Shown: one piece after another, positions 42,253-50,331 of the stretch
How positions within the stretch are numbered: the stretch's first letter is position 1
How the letters are laid out: each line of letters begins with the position of its first letter
Source of the DNA: Rhodocyclaceae bacterium
GTDB taxonomy: Bacteria; Pseudomonadota; Gammaproteobacteria; Burkholderiales; Rhodocyclaceae
Direction of reading: 5' to 3'
Length of the DNA stretch: 64,000 bases
Assembly: GCA_028714035.1 (NCBI GenBank)
Contig: JAQTNA010000004.1
Location: 62,001 to 126,000 of the forward strand
Notes under the pieces: model-generated
Told to the model about the DNA's origin: nothing
What the model saw: the letters and a program-made list of their open reading frames with translations, nothing else
The model's database searches: none
Position numbers and translations under genes: made by a program

Positions 42253-42558
42253 TCAGCGGTGCATTCCCGCACCCGGGGTCATCCCGGCGGGGGGGGTGAT
42301 GCCGGCCGGAGGCGTGCCGGGCGTCATGCCGGCGGGAGGAGTTCCCGGGGTCATGCCCGCGGGCGGCGTCACTCCGGCCGGGGGGGTGCCGCGCGTCATG
42401 CCGGCGGGGGGCGTGCCGGGGGTCATGCCGGAAGGGGGGGTGACACCGGCGGGAGGCGTGCCGGGCGTCATGCCAACAGGGCGGGTCATGCCGGCGGCCA
42501 GGGCCACGGAGGACAGGGCCAGCATCAGGCCCGAAGCAACGATGATTCTGCGCATCAT
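42253..42558 (-). CDS. Small secreted protein of tandem PPAGMTPGT-type repeats
   Basis: 101 residues. Signal peptide (IIVASGLMLALSSVALA), then almost the whole mature part is repeats of about eight residues built from GMTPGTPPAG, with V, I or S at single positions, ending GAGMHR. The DNA at 42276-42490 is a matching tandem repeat. It may be a structural or surface protein, or a peptide substrate of the neighbouring operon. AAAGGA precedes the ATG. Confidence 0.7.
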   Translation of the reverse strand: MMRRIIVASGLMLALSSVALAAGMTRPVGMTPGTPPAGVTPPSGMTPGTPPAGMTRGTPPAGVTPPAGMTPGTPPAGMTPGTPPAGITPPAGMTPGAGMHR

Positions 42559-42667
42559 GATATTCCTTTCATCTCAATTGACCGGTACCTCCGATCCTGG
42601 CCGCGAGTCCCGAGGCCGGCATGGCCATCGCAGAACATCGCGAATAACCCTATACGAGGGCCTGTTC

Positions 42668-42719
42668 CGCGGGATATTTTCCCGCGATGAGTGCAGTATG
42701 CGCGGGAAAATATCCCGCG
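42668..42719. promoter_or_regulatory. Pair of inverted 19-bp operator-like sites between divergent genes
   Basis: The copies at 42668-42686 and 42701-42719 are exact reverse complements of each other, and each is nearly self-palindromic (CGCGGGA...TCCCGCG arms). Their centres are 33 bp apart, about three helical turns, so a regulator could bind both on one face. The right copy covers the -35 region of the rightward promoter. Confidence 0.75.
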
Positions 42720-42734
42720 TCAACCGGGATACGC

Positions 42735-42740
42735 TATAAT
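42735..42740 (+). promoter_or_regulatory. Consensus -10 box, near-leaderless start for the DUF6502 gene
   Basis: TATAAT is only 8 bp before the ATG at 42749, and no ribosome-binding site is present. Transcription would start about two bases before the start codon, giving an almost leaderless message. Confidence 0.5.
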
Positions 42741-42748
42741 CCTTGTCC

Positions 42749-43615
42749 ATGAGCTCTTCTCTTGGCCCCGACCTGCCGCCTGCCGGATCGGCGAATGCGA
42801 CCCATCCGTCCCCCGTCCTGATCCGCGCCCTGCGCCGGGTCTTGCGGCCGGTGGTGCGCCTGATGCTGGCGAGCGGCATTACCTTTCCTCTCGTTGCCGA
42901 GTTGCTCAAGGGCCTGTTCGTCGAGGTGGCACGGGAGGATTACAGCCTGGACGGCAAGCCGCCTACCGATTGCCGGGTCAATCTGCTGACCGCCGTGCAC
43001 CGCAAGGACATACGCCGCTTGCGCGAGGCGGGGGCCGAAGGCGAGCCGGCACTGCCGGACCAGATGTCCTTCGGTGCCCAGCTGGTGGCCGCCTGGATGA
43101 GCCAGGAGGCCGATGCAGAAGGCCGCGCGCGCCCCTTGCCGCGGGTCGCCGGCGATGGCGAAGCGTCGTTCGAGAGCCTGGTGTACGGCCAGAGCAAGGA
43201 TCTGCGGCCCCGGGTGATACTGGACGAGTGGCTGCGCCTGGGCGTGGTCAGCATGGACGAAGCCGACCGGGTGGTGCTCAACACGGAAGCCTTCGTGCCC
43301 CGGGCCGGCCTGGACGAGAAGCTGCCCTTCTTCGCCCTGAATCTGCACGACCATCTGGCGGCGGCGGCGGATAACCTGGCCGGCATCAAAGCCCCCTGGC
43401 TGGAACGTTGCGTCTTCTATGACGCCCTCGCGCCGCAAAGTGTGGCCGATCTCCATGTCCAGGCGCGGCGCATGGGCGGCGAGCTCCTGAAAGGCTTGAG
43501 CGGTACGGCCCAGGCCATGGAAGCCCGGGATGCGCAGAGCGCGGAGCCACACCAGCGCTTCACCTGCGGCATCTATTTTTACGCGGAGCCGACGGACAAG
43601 AGGGAAAAGACATGA
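42749..43615 (+). CDS. DUF6502 family protein
   Basis: 288 residues, mainly helical; it begins MSSSLGPDLPPAG and has the DUF6502 features RALRRVLRPVVRLMLASGITFPLVAELLK and FVEVAREDY, given as RLMLASGITFPLVAELLK. Members usually precede a DUF5666 gene, as here. Overlaps the next gene at ATGA. Function unknown; a regulatory role is possible given the operator pair next to it. Confidence 0.8.
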   Translation: MSSSLGPDLPPAGSANATHPSPVLIRALRRVLRPVVRLMLASGITFPLVAELLKGLFVEVAREDYSLDGKPPTDCRVNLLTAVHRKDIRRLREAGAEGEPALPDQMSFGAQLVAAWMSQEADAEGRARPLPRVAGDGEASFESLVYGQSKDLRPRVILDEWLRLGVVSMDEADRVVLNTEAFVPRAGLDEKLPFFALNLHDHLAAAADNLAGIKAPWLERCVFYDALAPQSVADLHVQARRMGGELLKGLSGTAQAMEARDAQSAEPHQRFTCGIYFYAEPTDKREKT

Positions 43616-44874
43616 ATCGGCTGGCCCAACATTTCTCCGGCACGGCGCGGACCTGGCTGTGCATCGCGGCTGCGACGCTGATCCCCGGCCTGTCCTGGGC
43701 GGCAGGCGCCTGCATCGCCCCGGAAGGCGGCATAGCCGGCACCGGCGCACCGATAGAAAACGGTGGCGTCGGTGGCACGGGCGCCCCGAGGCCCCTGGAG
43801 AATGGCGGTGTGGGCGGCACGGGCAGCCCACAACCCGCTCACGGCGGAGTCGGCGGTACCGGGCAAAGGGCCGAGGGTGGCGTGGGTGGCACCGGCATCG
43901 TCGGCATCGTCACGGGCTTCGCCAGCGTCTGCGTGAACGGCCTGGAAGTGCACTACGAGAGAACGACGCCGACGGACCGGAACGGCCTGACCGTAGCGCC
44001 AGATCAGTTGGCCCTGGGCCAGGTGGTCGCCATCGAGGCGGCCGGGTCGAATGTTTCCCTGCACGCGCGCCGCATCACCATTCTGGAGGCCGTGGCCGGG
44101 CCGATCACCCATCTGGATGCGGGCACCGGGCTCGTGCAGGTGATGGGCCAGACGGTCCGGATCACCGGGGAGACACGCCTGGCGGGTGCCGCCGGCATTG
44201 ATGATCTCACCGTGGGTACCCCGCTCCACGTCAGCGGCTACCGGGACGCGGCGGACCAGATCATCGCCTCGCGGGTGGAAGTGGATCGTGCCATGACGGA
44301 CGTCAGCGTCATGGGCTTCAGCGCCGGAACGACTGGCCAGGACAAGGTGGGCGGCGTGGCGGTGTCCCTGCCGCCGACCGCGCCGCCCACCGGCGGCGAA
44401 GTGCTGGTACGCGGCACCTGGGACGGCCGCCGCCTGCAAGCCGCAAGCGTTCGGCCCGACCCCACGCTGCCCTTCTTCGGCCGGGTGGACAAGGTCGTGC
44501 TCGAAGGCTTGGTGCTGGAACACCGCGGCGCCGGACAGTTGCGCATCAGCGGTTTCGATGTGCGCTACTCCACTGCCACCGGCATTGCCGGCGGCAGCAT
44601 GGGGCAGACGGACCAGGGGCAGCGCCTGCGGGTGACGGGACGGCTGGGCGCGGGACGCCGCCTCGAAGCAGAGTACATCGAGCTGATGCCCGAGGGCATC
44701 GGCTGGCATGGCGCACGGACCGAGGCCAGTGCGGCCAGGGGCGCGGCCGCAGCCGGCTCACCGCCTTCGGCCATCGGTACGATGGCGCCCGCGCTGGGCC
44801 TGCCCCAGCGCATGCTGCCCATCATCCGGCCCAGCCAGGGCATTTCGACACCCAGCCGAGGCATGGGCAGATGA
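43612..44874 (+). CDS. Secreted DUF5666 protein with GGVGGTG repeats
   Basis: 420 residues with a signal peptide. Five repeats of a G-G-V-G-G-T-G unit, about every 15 residues, occupy positions around 40-100. Several DUF5666 beta domains follow (VAIEAAGSNVSLHARRI, PLHVSGYRDAADQIIASRV). It is probably exported and may be surface-associated. It overlaps both neighbours by 4 bp. Confidence 0.8.
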   Translation: MNRLAQHFSGTARTWLCIAAATLIPGLSWAAGACIAPEGGIAGTGAPIENGGVGGTGAPRPLENGGVGGTGSPQPAHGGVGGTGQRAEGGVGGTGIVGIVTGFASVCVNGLEVHYERTTPTDRNGLTVAPDQLALGQVVAIEAAGSNVSLHARRITILEAVAGPITHLDAGTGLVQVMGQTVRITGETRLAGAAGIDDLTVGTPLHVSGYRDAADQIIASRVEVDRAMTDVSVMGFSAGTTGQDKVGGVAVSLPPTAPPTGGEVLVRGTWDGRRLQAASVRPDPTLPFFGRVDKVVLEGLVLEHRGAGQLRISGFDVRYSTATGIAGGSMGQTDQGQRLRVTGRLGAGRRLEAEYIELMPEGIGWHGARTEASAARGAAAAGSPPSAIGTMAPALGLPQRMLPIIRPSQGISTPSRGMGR

Positions 44875-45668
44875 AGACGCGACCGACTCGCCCACGCCTG
44901 AAGGCGACAATGCTCCTGGTGGGCACGCTGGCCACGGCGACGGCCATCGCCGGCGGCGACAACGCCGTCGAGTTGAGCGTGGGTGCAGAATTCAGCACCG
45001 GGAAATATGGCAAGGCCGAGGCCACCGATACCTGGTACACCCCGGTCGTGCTCCGATACCGCGCCGAGCGCCTGAGCCTGGGCCTGACGCTGCCCTATAT
45101 CCAGACCCAGGGACCGGCCGCGGTGGTCGGATCCCTCGCCAGCCAGATGCTGATGACGGCCGGGGCCGGCATGGTGAAACAGGCGGCCAGCGGCCCGGGC
45201 GACGTCGAGGCGAGCGCCGGCTACCTCGTTCTTGAAGACCAGGCCAGCGGCTGGCTGATCGAGACGGTGGGCAAGGCCAAGTTCCCCACCGGCGATCCGG
45301 CCAAGGGCCTGGGCACCGGCAGCCGGGATTACGCCCTGGAAGTGCAGTTCGCCCACGGCGGCGAGATTCTGACGAGCTTCGGCAACCTCGGCTGGCGGCG
45401 CATGGGCAACTCCGAGGGCCTCGTGCTGTCGAATGCCTGGTCCGCCCTGTTCGGCGTGGGCCGGAACCTGTCCCCGACCACCCAGCTCGGCGCCGCCTGG
45501 AACTACCGCCAGCAGGTGCTGGAGGGCAGTCCGCCGGTGCGCGAACTGATGCTCTATCTCACCCTGGCCGCGGCTCCCACGGCCCGATTCCAGGCTTACC
45601 TGGTCAAGGGCTATTCCGACGGCAGCCCGGACAAGGGTCTGGGCTTGAGCTGGAACAGGGACTTTTAA
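44871..45668 (+). CDS. Predicted outer-membrane beta-barrel protein (transporter-like)
   Basis: 265 residues with a signal peptide (LKATMLLVGTLATATAIA). The rest is alternating strands with aromatic ends and a C-terminal Phe, and a GFATGKYGKA-like early strand (ELSVGAEFSTGKYG). It resembles the DUF6662/transporter-like outer membrane barrels that follow DUF5666 genes. Substrate unknown. Confidence 0.65.
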   Translation: MKTRPTRPRLKATMLLVGTLATATAIAGGDNAVELSVGAEFSTGKYGKAEATDTWYTPVVLRYRAERLSLGLTLPYIQTQGPAAVVGSLASQMLMTAGAGMVKQAASGPGDVEASAGYLVLEDQASGWLIETVGKAKFPTGDPAKGLGTGSRDYALEVQFAHGGEILTSFGNLGWRRMGNSEGLVLSNAWSALFGVGRNLSPTTQLGAAWNYRQQVLEGSPPVRELMLYLTLAAAPTARFQAYLVKGYSDGSPDKGLGLSWNRDF

Positions 45669-45858
45669 GCCGACAAGGGCCATGGCCTGCCGTTGCTCAT
45701 CCTTGTGCACCGCACCTTGCTAAATATCTAAAAGGCGCTCTAACATGCGCCGCACGGTCATAAGCGCGGACCACCGCGCAGCGTCGGCCGGGCAGGGCCT
45801 CATTTCGTAAGCACGGGGCTCGCCGGCCTTATTCGTGACATTCCTTGGAGGAGGGGAA

Positions 45859-47004
45859 ATGAACACTGCTAGCGAACCCGGATTCTTGAGCAAGCTGCCC
45901 AAGGCCCTGCCCGGCCTGATCCTGTTGATCGGCACCATGGTGGTCATCCGCCTCTGGATCGAACCGTGGATGGCGGTCACGAAGGTCTTCGGCATGCAGA
46001 AACCGCTGACCGATGCGTTTCACCTGAACTACATCCTGCTCGGTATCATCATGGGCCTGGTCTACCGCAACGTGCTGTTCGGCGGCAGGCTGCCCGAGGT
46101 ATTCGCCGACGGTTTCAAGCTTTCCCGGCTGTTCATCAAGACCGGGATCATCCTGCTCGGCTCCCTCTACACGGTGCAGGCCATCGTCAAGCTGGGCGCC
46201 ATGGCCATCTTCCTGATCGGCGGCTTCGTGATCCTCTCCATCATCATGGTGCTCTGGCTCGGGCGCGTGATGAAGATGGACCGCTCCCTGACCGGCGTGA
46301 TGGCCAATGCCTGCTCGATCTGCGGCGTTTCGGCGGCGGTGGCCACCGCGCCGGCGGTCGAGGCCAAGCCGGCCCATGTCGCCTATGCCATCGCGACCAT
46401 CCTGGGCTTTGGCATCCTGACCATGTTCATCAGCCCCTTCATCGGCCATGCCCTGGGGCTGAACGACCTGCAATACGGGGCCTGGGTCGGCACCGGCATC
46501 CTGAACTCCGGCCAGGTGCTGGCCGCCTGCCTGGCCTTCAACCCCAACGTGGCGCCGGGCACCGCCGTGTCGGTGGGTGAGATCTGGAACATCATGCGCG
46601 TGATCTCCATCCCCTTCGCCGTCTTCGCCGTCACCCTCTGGTACTGGGCCGGCCATGAGCAGCCGCAGGGCCAACGGAAATCGCTCGGCTCGCTCCTGGT
46701 GGAAAAATTCCCCGTGTTCGTCATCGGCTTTTTGGGCATGGTGCTGCTCACCAGCCTGGGCGCCTTCGGCGACGTGGGCATCAAGGGCGGCCCGGCGGCT
46801 TCGGCGACCATCAAGATGATCCGCCTCTGGATGCAATGGATCTTCGGCATCGGCCTGGTGGGCATGGGCGGTTACATAGATTTCAAGGAACTGGCCCAGG
46901 CGGGCGGCGCCCCGCTCAAGGTCGGCCTGATCGTCGGTGCCACCAAGTACATACTGGCGCTGGTCGTGGTGCTCCTGATCCGCGACCATCTTGTTGAAAT
47001 CTGA
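45859..47004 (+). CDS. YeiH-family putative sulfate/anion exporter
   Basis: 381 residues with about ten membrane helices. Typical features are NACSICGVSAAVATAPAVEAK, given as CSICGVSAAVATAPAV, and FISPFIGHALGL. The family is proposed to export sulfate or sulfite. GGAGGAGGGGA precedes the ATG. Co-transcribed with a 49-residue membrane peptide and a Usp gene. Confidence 0.85.
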   Translation: MNTASEPGFLSKLPKALPGLILLIGTMVVIRLWIEPWMAVTKVFGMQKPLTDAFHLNYILLGIIMGLVYRNVLFGGRLPEVFADGFKLSRLFIKTGIILLGSLYTVQAIVKLGAMAIFLIGGFVILSIIMVLWLGRVMKMDRSLTGVMANACSICGVSAAVATAPAVEAKPAHVAYAIATILGFGILTMFISPFIGHALGLNDLQYGAWVGTGILNSGQVLAACLAFNPNVAPGTAVSVGEIWNIMRVISIPFAVFAVTLWYWAGHEQPQGQRKSLGSLLVEKFPVFVIGFLGMVLLTSLGAFGDVGIKGGPAASATIKMIRLWMQWIFGIGLVGMGGYIDFKELAQAGGAPLKVGLIVGATKYILALVVVLLIRDHLVEI

Positions 47005-47018
47005 ACCGGGAGAAGACC

Positions 47019-47168
47019 ATGGCTGAACAGAAAATCGGCAGCGAAACCGTTGCCAGCGCCGCCAAGGGCAAGATGACCCTTTTCCGGGATGACCGCCAGG
47101 AAGACTTGGGCGCCATCGTTTTTTCCATCCTGATCGTCGCCGTCATCATCCTGCTGACCATGAAATGA
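47019..47168 (+). CDS. 49-residue single-pass membrane protein
   Basis: Begins MAEQKIGSETVASAAKGKMT and ends in the helix AIVFSILIVAVIILLTMK. A GGGAGAAG ribosome-binding site precedes it; the stop codon overlaps the next ATG (ATGA). It is linked to the exporter, so it may be a small subunit. Too short for most gene finders. Confidence 0.7.
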   Translation: MAEQKIGSETVASAAKGKMTLFRDDRQEDLGAIVFSILIVAVIILLTMK

Positions 47169-47614
47169 GCGCGACCGGCACCGTGGCTGTCGCGGTGGAT
47201 GGCTCAGACGCCAGCGTGGGCGCCCTCGCCCACGCGATCCGCCTGGCTCGTGGGGAAAACCGGCCCCTGGCCGGCATCTTCGTGCTCGACACCGGCTGGG
47301 CGGACTTCATCGGCAACGACTGGCAGTCGGCCAAGGGCGCCCGGCAGGGTTTCCTGGACTATGTGCTTGGCCAACTGGAAGCCCAGGCCGAGGAAGCCCG
47401 GCGCCAGTTCGAGGCCGCCACGCGGGAACTGCCGGAAGCCCTGTTCGAGGTGATTCCCGGCGAGCCGCTGGAGGTCCTGGGCGACTTCATCGCCCACGGA
47501 AAAGCGGAAATACTGGTCGCCGGCCGGGAGGTTTTCCAGGTATGCGGCCGACCCAGCGTGAAACGCCTGGCCAGGGATCTGGCGCGCCGCGTGGATCGGC
47601 TGGTGATCGTCTAG
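47165..47614 (+). CDS. UspA-like universal stress protein
   Basis: 149 residues. VAVAVDGSDASVGAL is the N-terminal Usp motif; the ATP-binding GxxxxG region is weak (VAGREVFQV). The stop codon TAG is part of the CTAG that borders the MITE at 47615, so the present C-terminus may have been set by that insertion. Confidence 0.72.
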   Translation: MSATGTVAVAVDGSDASVGALAHAIRLARGENRPLAGIFVLDTGWADFIGNDWQSAKGARQGFLDYVLGQLEAQAEEARRQFEAATRELPEALFEVIPGEPLEVLGDFIAHGKAEILVAGREVFQVCGRPSVKRLARDLARRVDRLVIV

Positions 47615-47778
47615 GAGACTGTCGGACTTAAAGGAAATCGGCTGCAAATCCGTCTGACCGGTCCATATTTCGCCGCTTTTCTGGGCAATAGAACAACTAT
47701 TGCCCGGCAAAATCGCCAAAATCTGTCCTCGCCCAGCCGAATTTTCGCTTCGATTCTTCAAGTCCGACAGGCTCCTAG
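47611..47778. mobile_element. 160-bp MITE with CTAG target duplications
   Basis: The element is 47615-47774. Its ends are GAGACTGTCGGACTT and the reverse complement of GAGCCTGTCGGACTT, so TIRs of 15 bases with one mismatch, and similarity continues inward. It is flanked by CTAG on both sides. A palindrome GGGCAATAG-N5-CTATTGCCC lies in the middle. There is no transposase; an IS5-type element could mobilise it. Both adjacent genes end inside the CTAG. Confidence 0.8.
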
Positions 47779-48209
47779 CGTTCTGCCTCCCACGCCTGAA
47801 GGAATTTTTCCGGCGTGAGGATGGCGAAGCGTCCATGCAGGATCTTCTTCCGGGCGAGCTTCAGCAAGGCCCGGTCGCGGGTGAGGAGGTAGTCGGCCCC
47901 GCCCTCCCGGGCCAGTTCCAGGAACTTCTGGTCATCCCGGTCCCGGCATTTGGGAAGCGGGAAGGCCTGCCCGGGCTGCTCCGGCACCCTTTCCAGCCGG
48001 GCGCGGTAAGCCGCCAGGATGGCCGCCGCCGCTTCAGCACCCAATTTGAACTCCGGGTAGGCCAGTACCCGCTCCAGTTCCACGCGGCAGGCTTCATTGC
48101 CCAGGAGCACGAATTCCCCCGCCTCGCATGCGCGCCTCAGGGCGGAGAGGGCCGGATCGGAAAACACCCACAGGGCGAGAACCACGTTGCTGTCGAGGAC
48201 GAGGCGCAT
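47775..48209 (-). CDS. PIN-domain protein, putative ribonuclease toxin
   Basis: 144 residues. MRLVLDSNVVLALWVF carries the first catalytic Asp, and CRDRDDQKFLELAREGGADYLLTRD holds the others, given as RDRDDQKFLELA and YLLTRD. This is the COG1569-like PIN group. No antitoxin gene was recognised beside it. Its stop (TAG) lies in the CTAG duplication of the MITE. Confidence 0.8.
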   Translation of the reverse strand: MRLVLDSNVVLALWVFSDPALSALRRACEAGEFVLLGNEACRVELERVLAYPEFKLGAEAAAAILAAYRARLERVPEQPGQAFPLPKCRDRDDQKFLELAREGGADYLLTRDRALLKLARKKILHGRFAILTPEKFLQAWEAER

Positions 48210-48587
48210 GTCGGACCAGGAATTGACGAAACAGATTCCCAGGATATCCCAGAATATGCAGCAGTCTGAATGCCGAGGCGCCGAGGAGCAGGGAAAACAG
48301 CGGCTTTTCGCCGCGGCGGAACCCACCGAAAGGACAAGAGGGGTTTGAAAAGGCTACCTGATTATCAAGATGACTCAGTGTGCCGAGAAATCCCCTCGCC
48401 CCGCGTGCGGGGAGAGGGTTAGGGTGAGGGGGAATTGACCTTCGAGCGCCCCTCACCCCACCCCTGACGAGGAAGACACCCGGAGCATCCTGTCGGTCGC
48501 GTTCGTGCCCCTGACGCGTTCGGGCTGAAAAACCGGCCGCGCGCCGCTTCGGGGCAAGGCCCGGCGGGGCCGGAGAGCCTCGCCGGC
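48210..48587. other. Gene-free spacer with GC-rich hairpin repeat
   Basis: About 380 bp without a supported gene. A strong hairpin (CCTCGCCCCGC-GT-GCGGGGAGAGG type) lies at 48394-48416 and is followed by GGTTAGGGTGAGGGGG, part of a widespread GC-rich intergenic repeat. Confidence 0.5.
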
Positions 48588-50159
48588 CTACTGCCCGGCC
48601 GCTTCCTCGGAAGTCGACGGCGCCAGGAGACCCGGCAGCGTGGCGGATCTTTCCGGCTCCCAGGTCGCCAGCTCCCGTTCCAATATCTCCATGGTCGCCC
48701 GCCCGACGTAATCATCGGCGACACCACGGCTCTCGAAAGCCTCCAGGTAGGCGCGCCCGATGATCCGGCCCAGAGGCGCCGGGTTGTAGAGCAGCTTCTT
48801 GATCAGGAAGGGATTGAGGCTGAGCGGGTCGTAATCCGCCGGCAGGTAGCCGCTGGCGATCAACTTGCGTTCGATCGGGGTATCCGGCTGCACCCCGATG
48901 AAGAAAATGAAAGGCAGGACGTTCTCGCGCCCGAACATGCCGTACAGCTCCCGTATGCGGGCGATGGTCGCCTTGAGCGTCAGGGGCGTCTCCCCCGGCG
49001 CGTTCAGGGGCATGTAAAGCTTGACCTTCTGATCGGTGAAACCGGCGTCCTTGAACAGGCGGAAGGCCGACATCTGCTGTTCCAGGTCGTAACCCAGGGT
49101 CAGGCTGTCTATCACCTCCTGGGTGCCGGTGAAGGAAAGGTCTATGCTTTCGATGCCGGTCTTCAGCATCTTGGCGGCGATGTCGGCGGTCAGGTGATTG
49201 AGGCGCAGATAGCCGGTCCAGCGCACCTGAACCTGGCGCGCGATCATCTCGTCCAGGACGGCCTCGACGTGCGCTGCGCTGCGCTTGGTCGAGCAGAACT
49301 GGGCATCGGTGAACCAGATGTGCCTGACCCCGTAGACCGTGGCCAGCATCTCCACTTCCTTGGCGACTTCCTTCGGATTGCGATAGCGCTGCCGGTCGCC
49401 CTCGATCTTGTTGTAGAGACAGAAGTGGCACTGGAACGGGCAACCCCGTTTGGTATGCACGCCGATGGTGCCGTCCAGATATTCCCGGAAACCGGGAAAG
49501 ATGGACTCGATGTAGGGAAAATCCACGGCCGTCAGGCGCGTCAGATCAAAGCTCTCTTCGGCCTGGCGGTGCACCAGGTTTCCGGAAGGCTCCTTGAACC
49601 AGTGGTGGCCGGCGGGTTCGGCGAAGCCGTCGGCGATGGACAGCATCGCCTCCTCGCCCTCGCCCACCACGACCACGGTGTTGGGGGGGCACTTCCTGGC
49701 GATGTACTTTCCGAAGATGGATACCGCCGTGCCGCCCACCACCAGGCGCGATTCGGGCAACAGGCGGCGGGCCAGTCCCAGGTAGGCGAAATTCTTCAGG
49801 CGTGCGGCGGCGTAGTCCCAGATGATGCCGACGGCGTCCCAGGCGGCCTTGGCGCGCCGCCAGAGGCTCCTGGAGTGGTCAAAGTTCATGACCACCTCCA
49901 GCGCATCGTTTTCCGGATGCGGCCCGAACGTCTGCATGTTGCGCCAGGAGAAGGCGACCACATCCGGCCGCAGCTCCAGCAGGCGTTCGCGCAACCGGGC
50001 CTCGCGCTCTCCCGCCTCGATCAAGGCCAGATCGAGAATTTCCTGGCGAACATCCGGCCGCTGCTTATGGATGAAGTCGGCCAGATAGACGACTCCGCCC
50101 GGCCAGATTTTCCATACCGGCAGGCGCACGTACAATATTGAACGGACTGGTTTTTGCAT
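48588..50159 (-). CDS. B12-binding radical SAM protein
   Basis: 523 residues from MQKPVRSILYVRLPVWK. A cobalamin-binding Rossmann-type N-terminus is followed by the radical SAM cluster CPFQCHFC (Cys240, 244, 247) and the family features of a TIM barrel. It is divergent from the ycaO gene. B12 radical SAM enzymes often methylate or rearrange unactivated carbons. Substrate unknown. Confidence 0.85.
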   Translation of the reverse strand: MQKPVRSILYVRLPVWKIWPGGVVYLADFIHKQRPDVRQEILDLALIEAGEREARLRERLLELRPDVVAFSWRNMQTFGPHPENDALEVVMNFDHSRSLWRRAKAAWDAVGIIWDYAAARLKNFAYLGLARRLLPESRLVVGGTAVSIFGKYIARKCPPNTVVVVGEGEEAMLSIADGFAEPAGHHWFKEPSGNLVHRQAEESFDLTRLTAVDFPYIESIFPGFREYLDGTIGVHTKRGCPFQCHFCLYNKIEGDRQRYRNPKEVAKEVEMLATVYGVRHIWFTDAQFCSTKRSAAHVEAVLDEMIARQVQVRWTGYLRLNHLTADIAAKMLKTGIESIDLSFTGTQEVIDSLTLGYDLEQQMSAFRLFKDAGFTDQKVKLYMPLNAPGETPLTLKATIARIRELYGMFGRENVLPFIFFIGVQPDTPIERKLIASGYLPADYDPLSLNPFLIKKLLYNPAPLGRIIGRAYLEAFESRGVADDYVGRATMEILERELATWEPERSATLPGLLAPSTSEEAAGQ

Positions 50160-50331
50160 CAGGCGGAGTTTATACAGTTTCGCGGTGCCATGGCGCTTTG
50201 ACTGAAAGCAAGGTGGGTAGCTCGGTAGGATGATATCCAGGCATGGACATCCCGGCACGCCCTCTTTATGCTGCGAGCCAGTCACCGGATGCACGGCCAC
50301 CGGTTTTTCCTGTACCAGCGCGGACCTCCCC

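Noticed and set aside
42276..42490. Possible CRISPR-like array from regular repeats
   Set aside because: The repeats are contiguous, about 24 bp, without spacers, and encode a peptide repeat.
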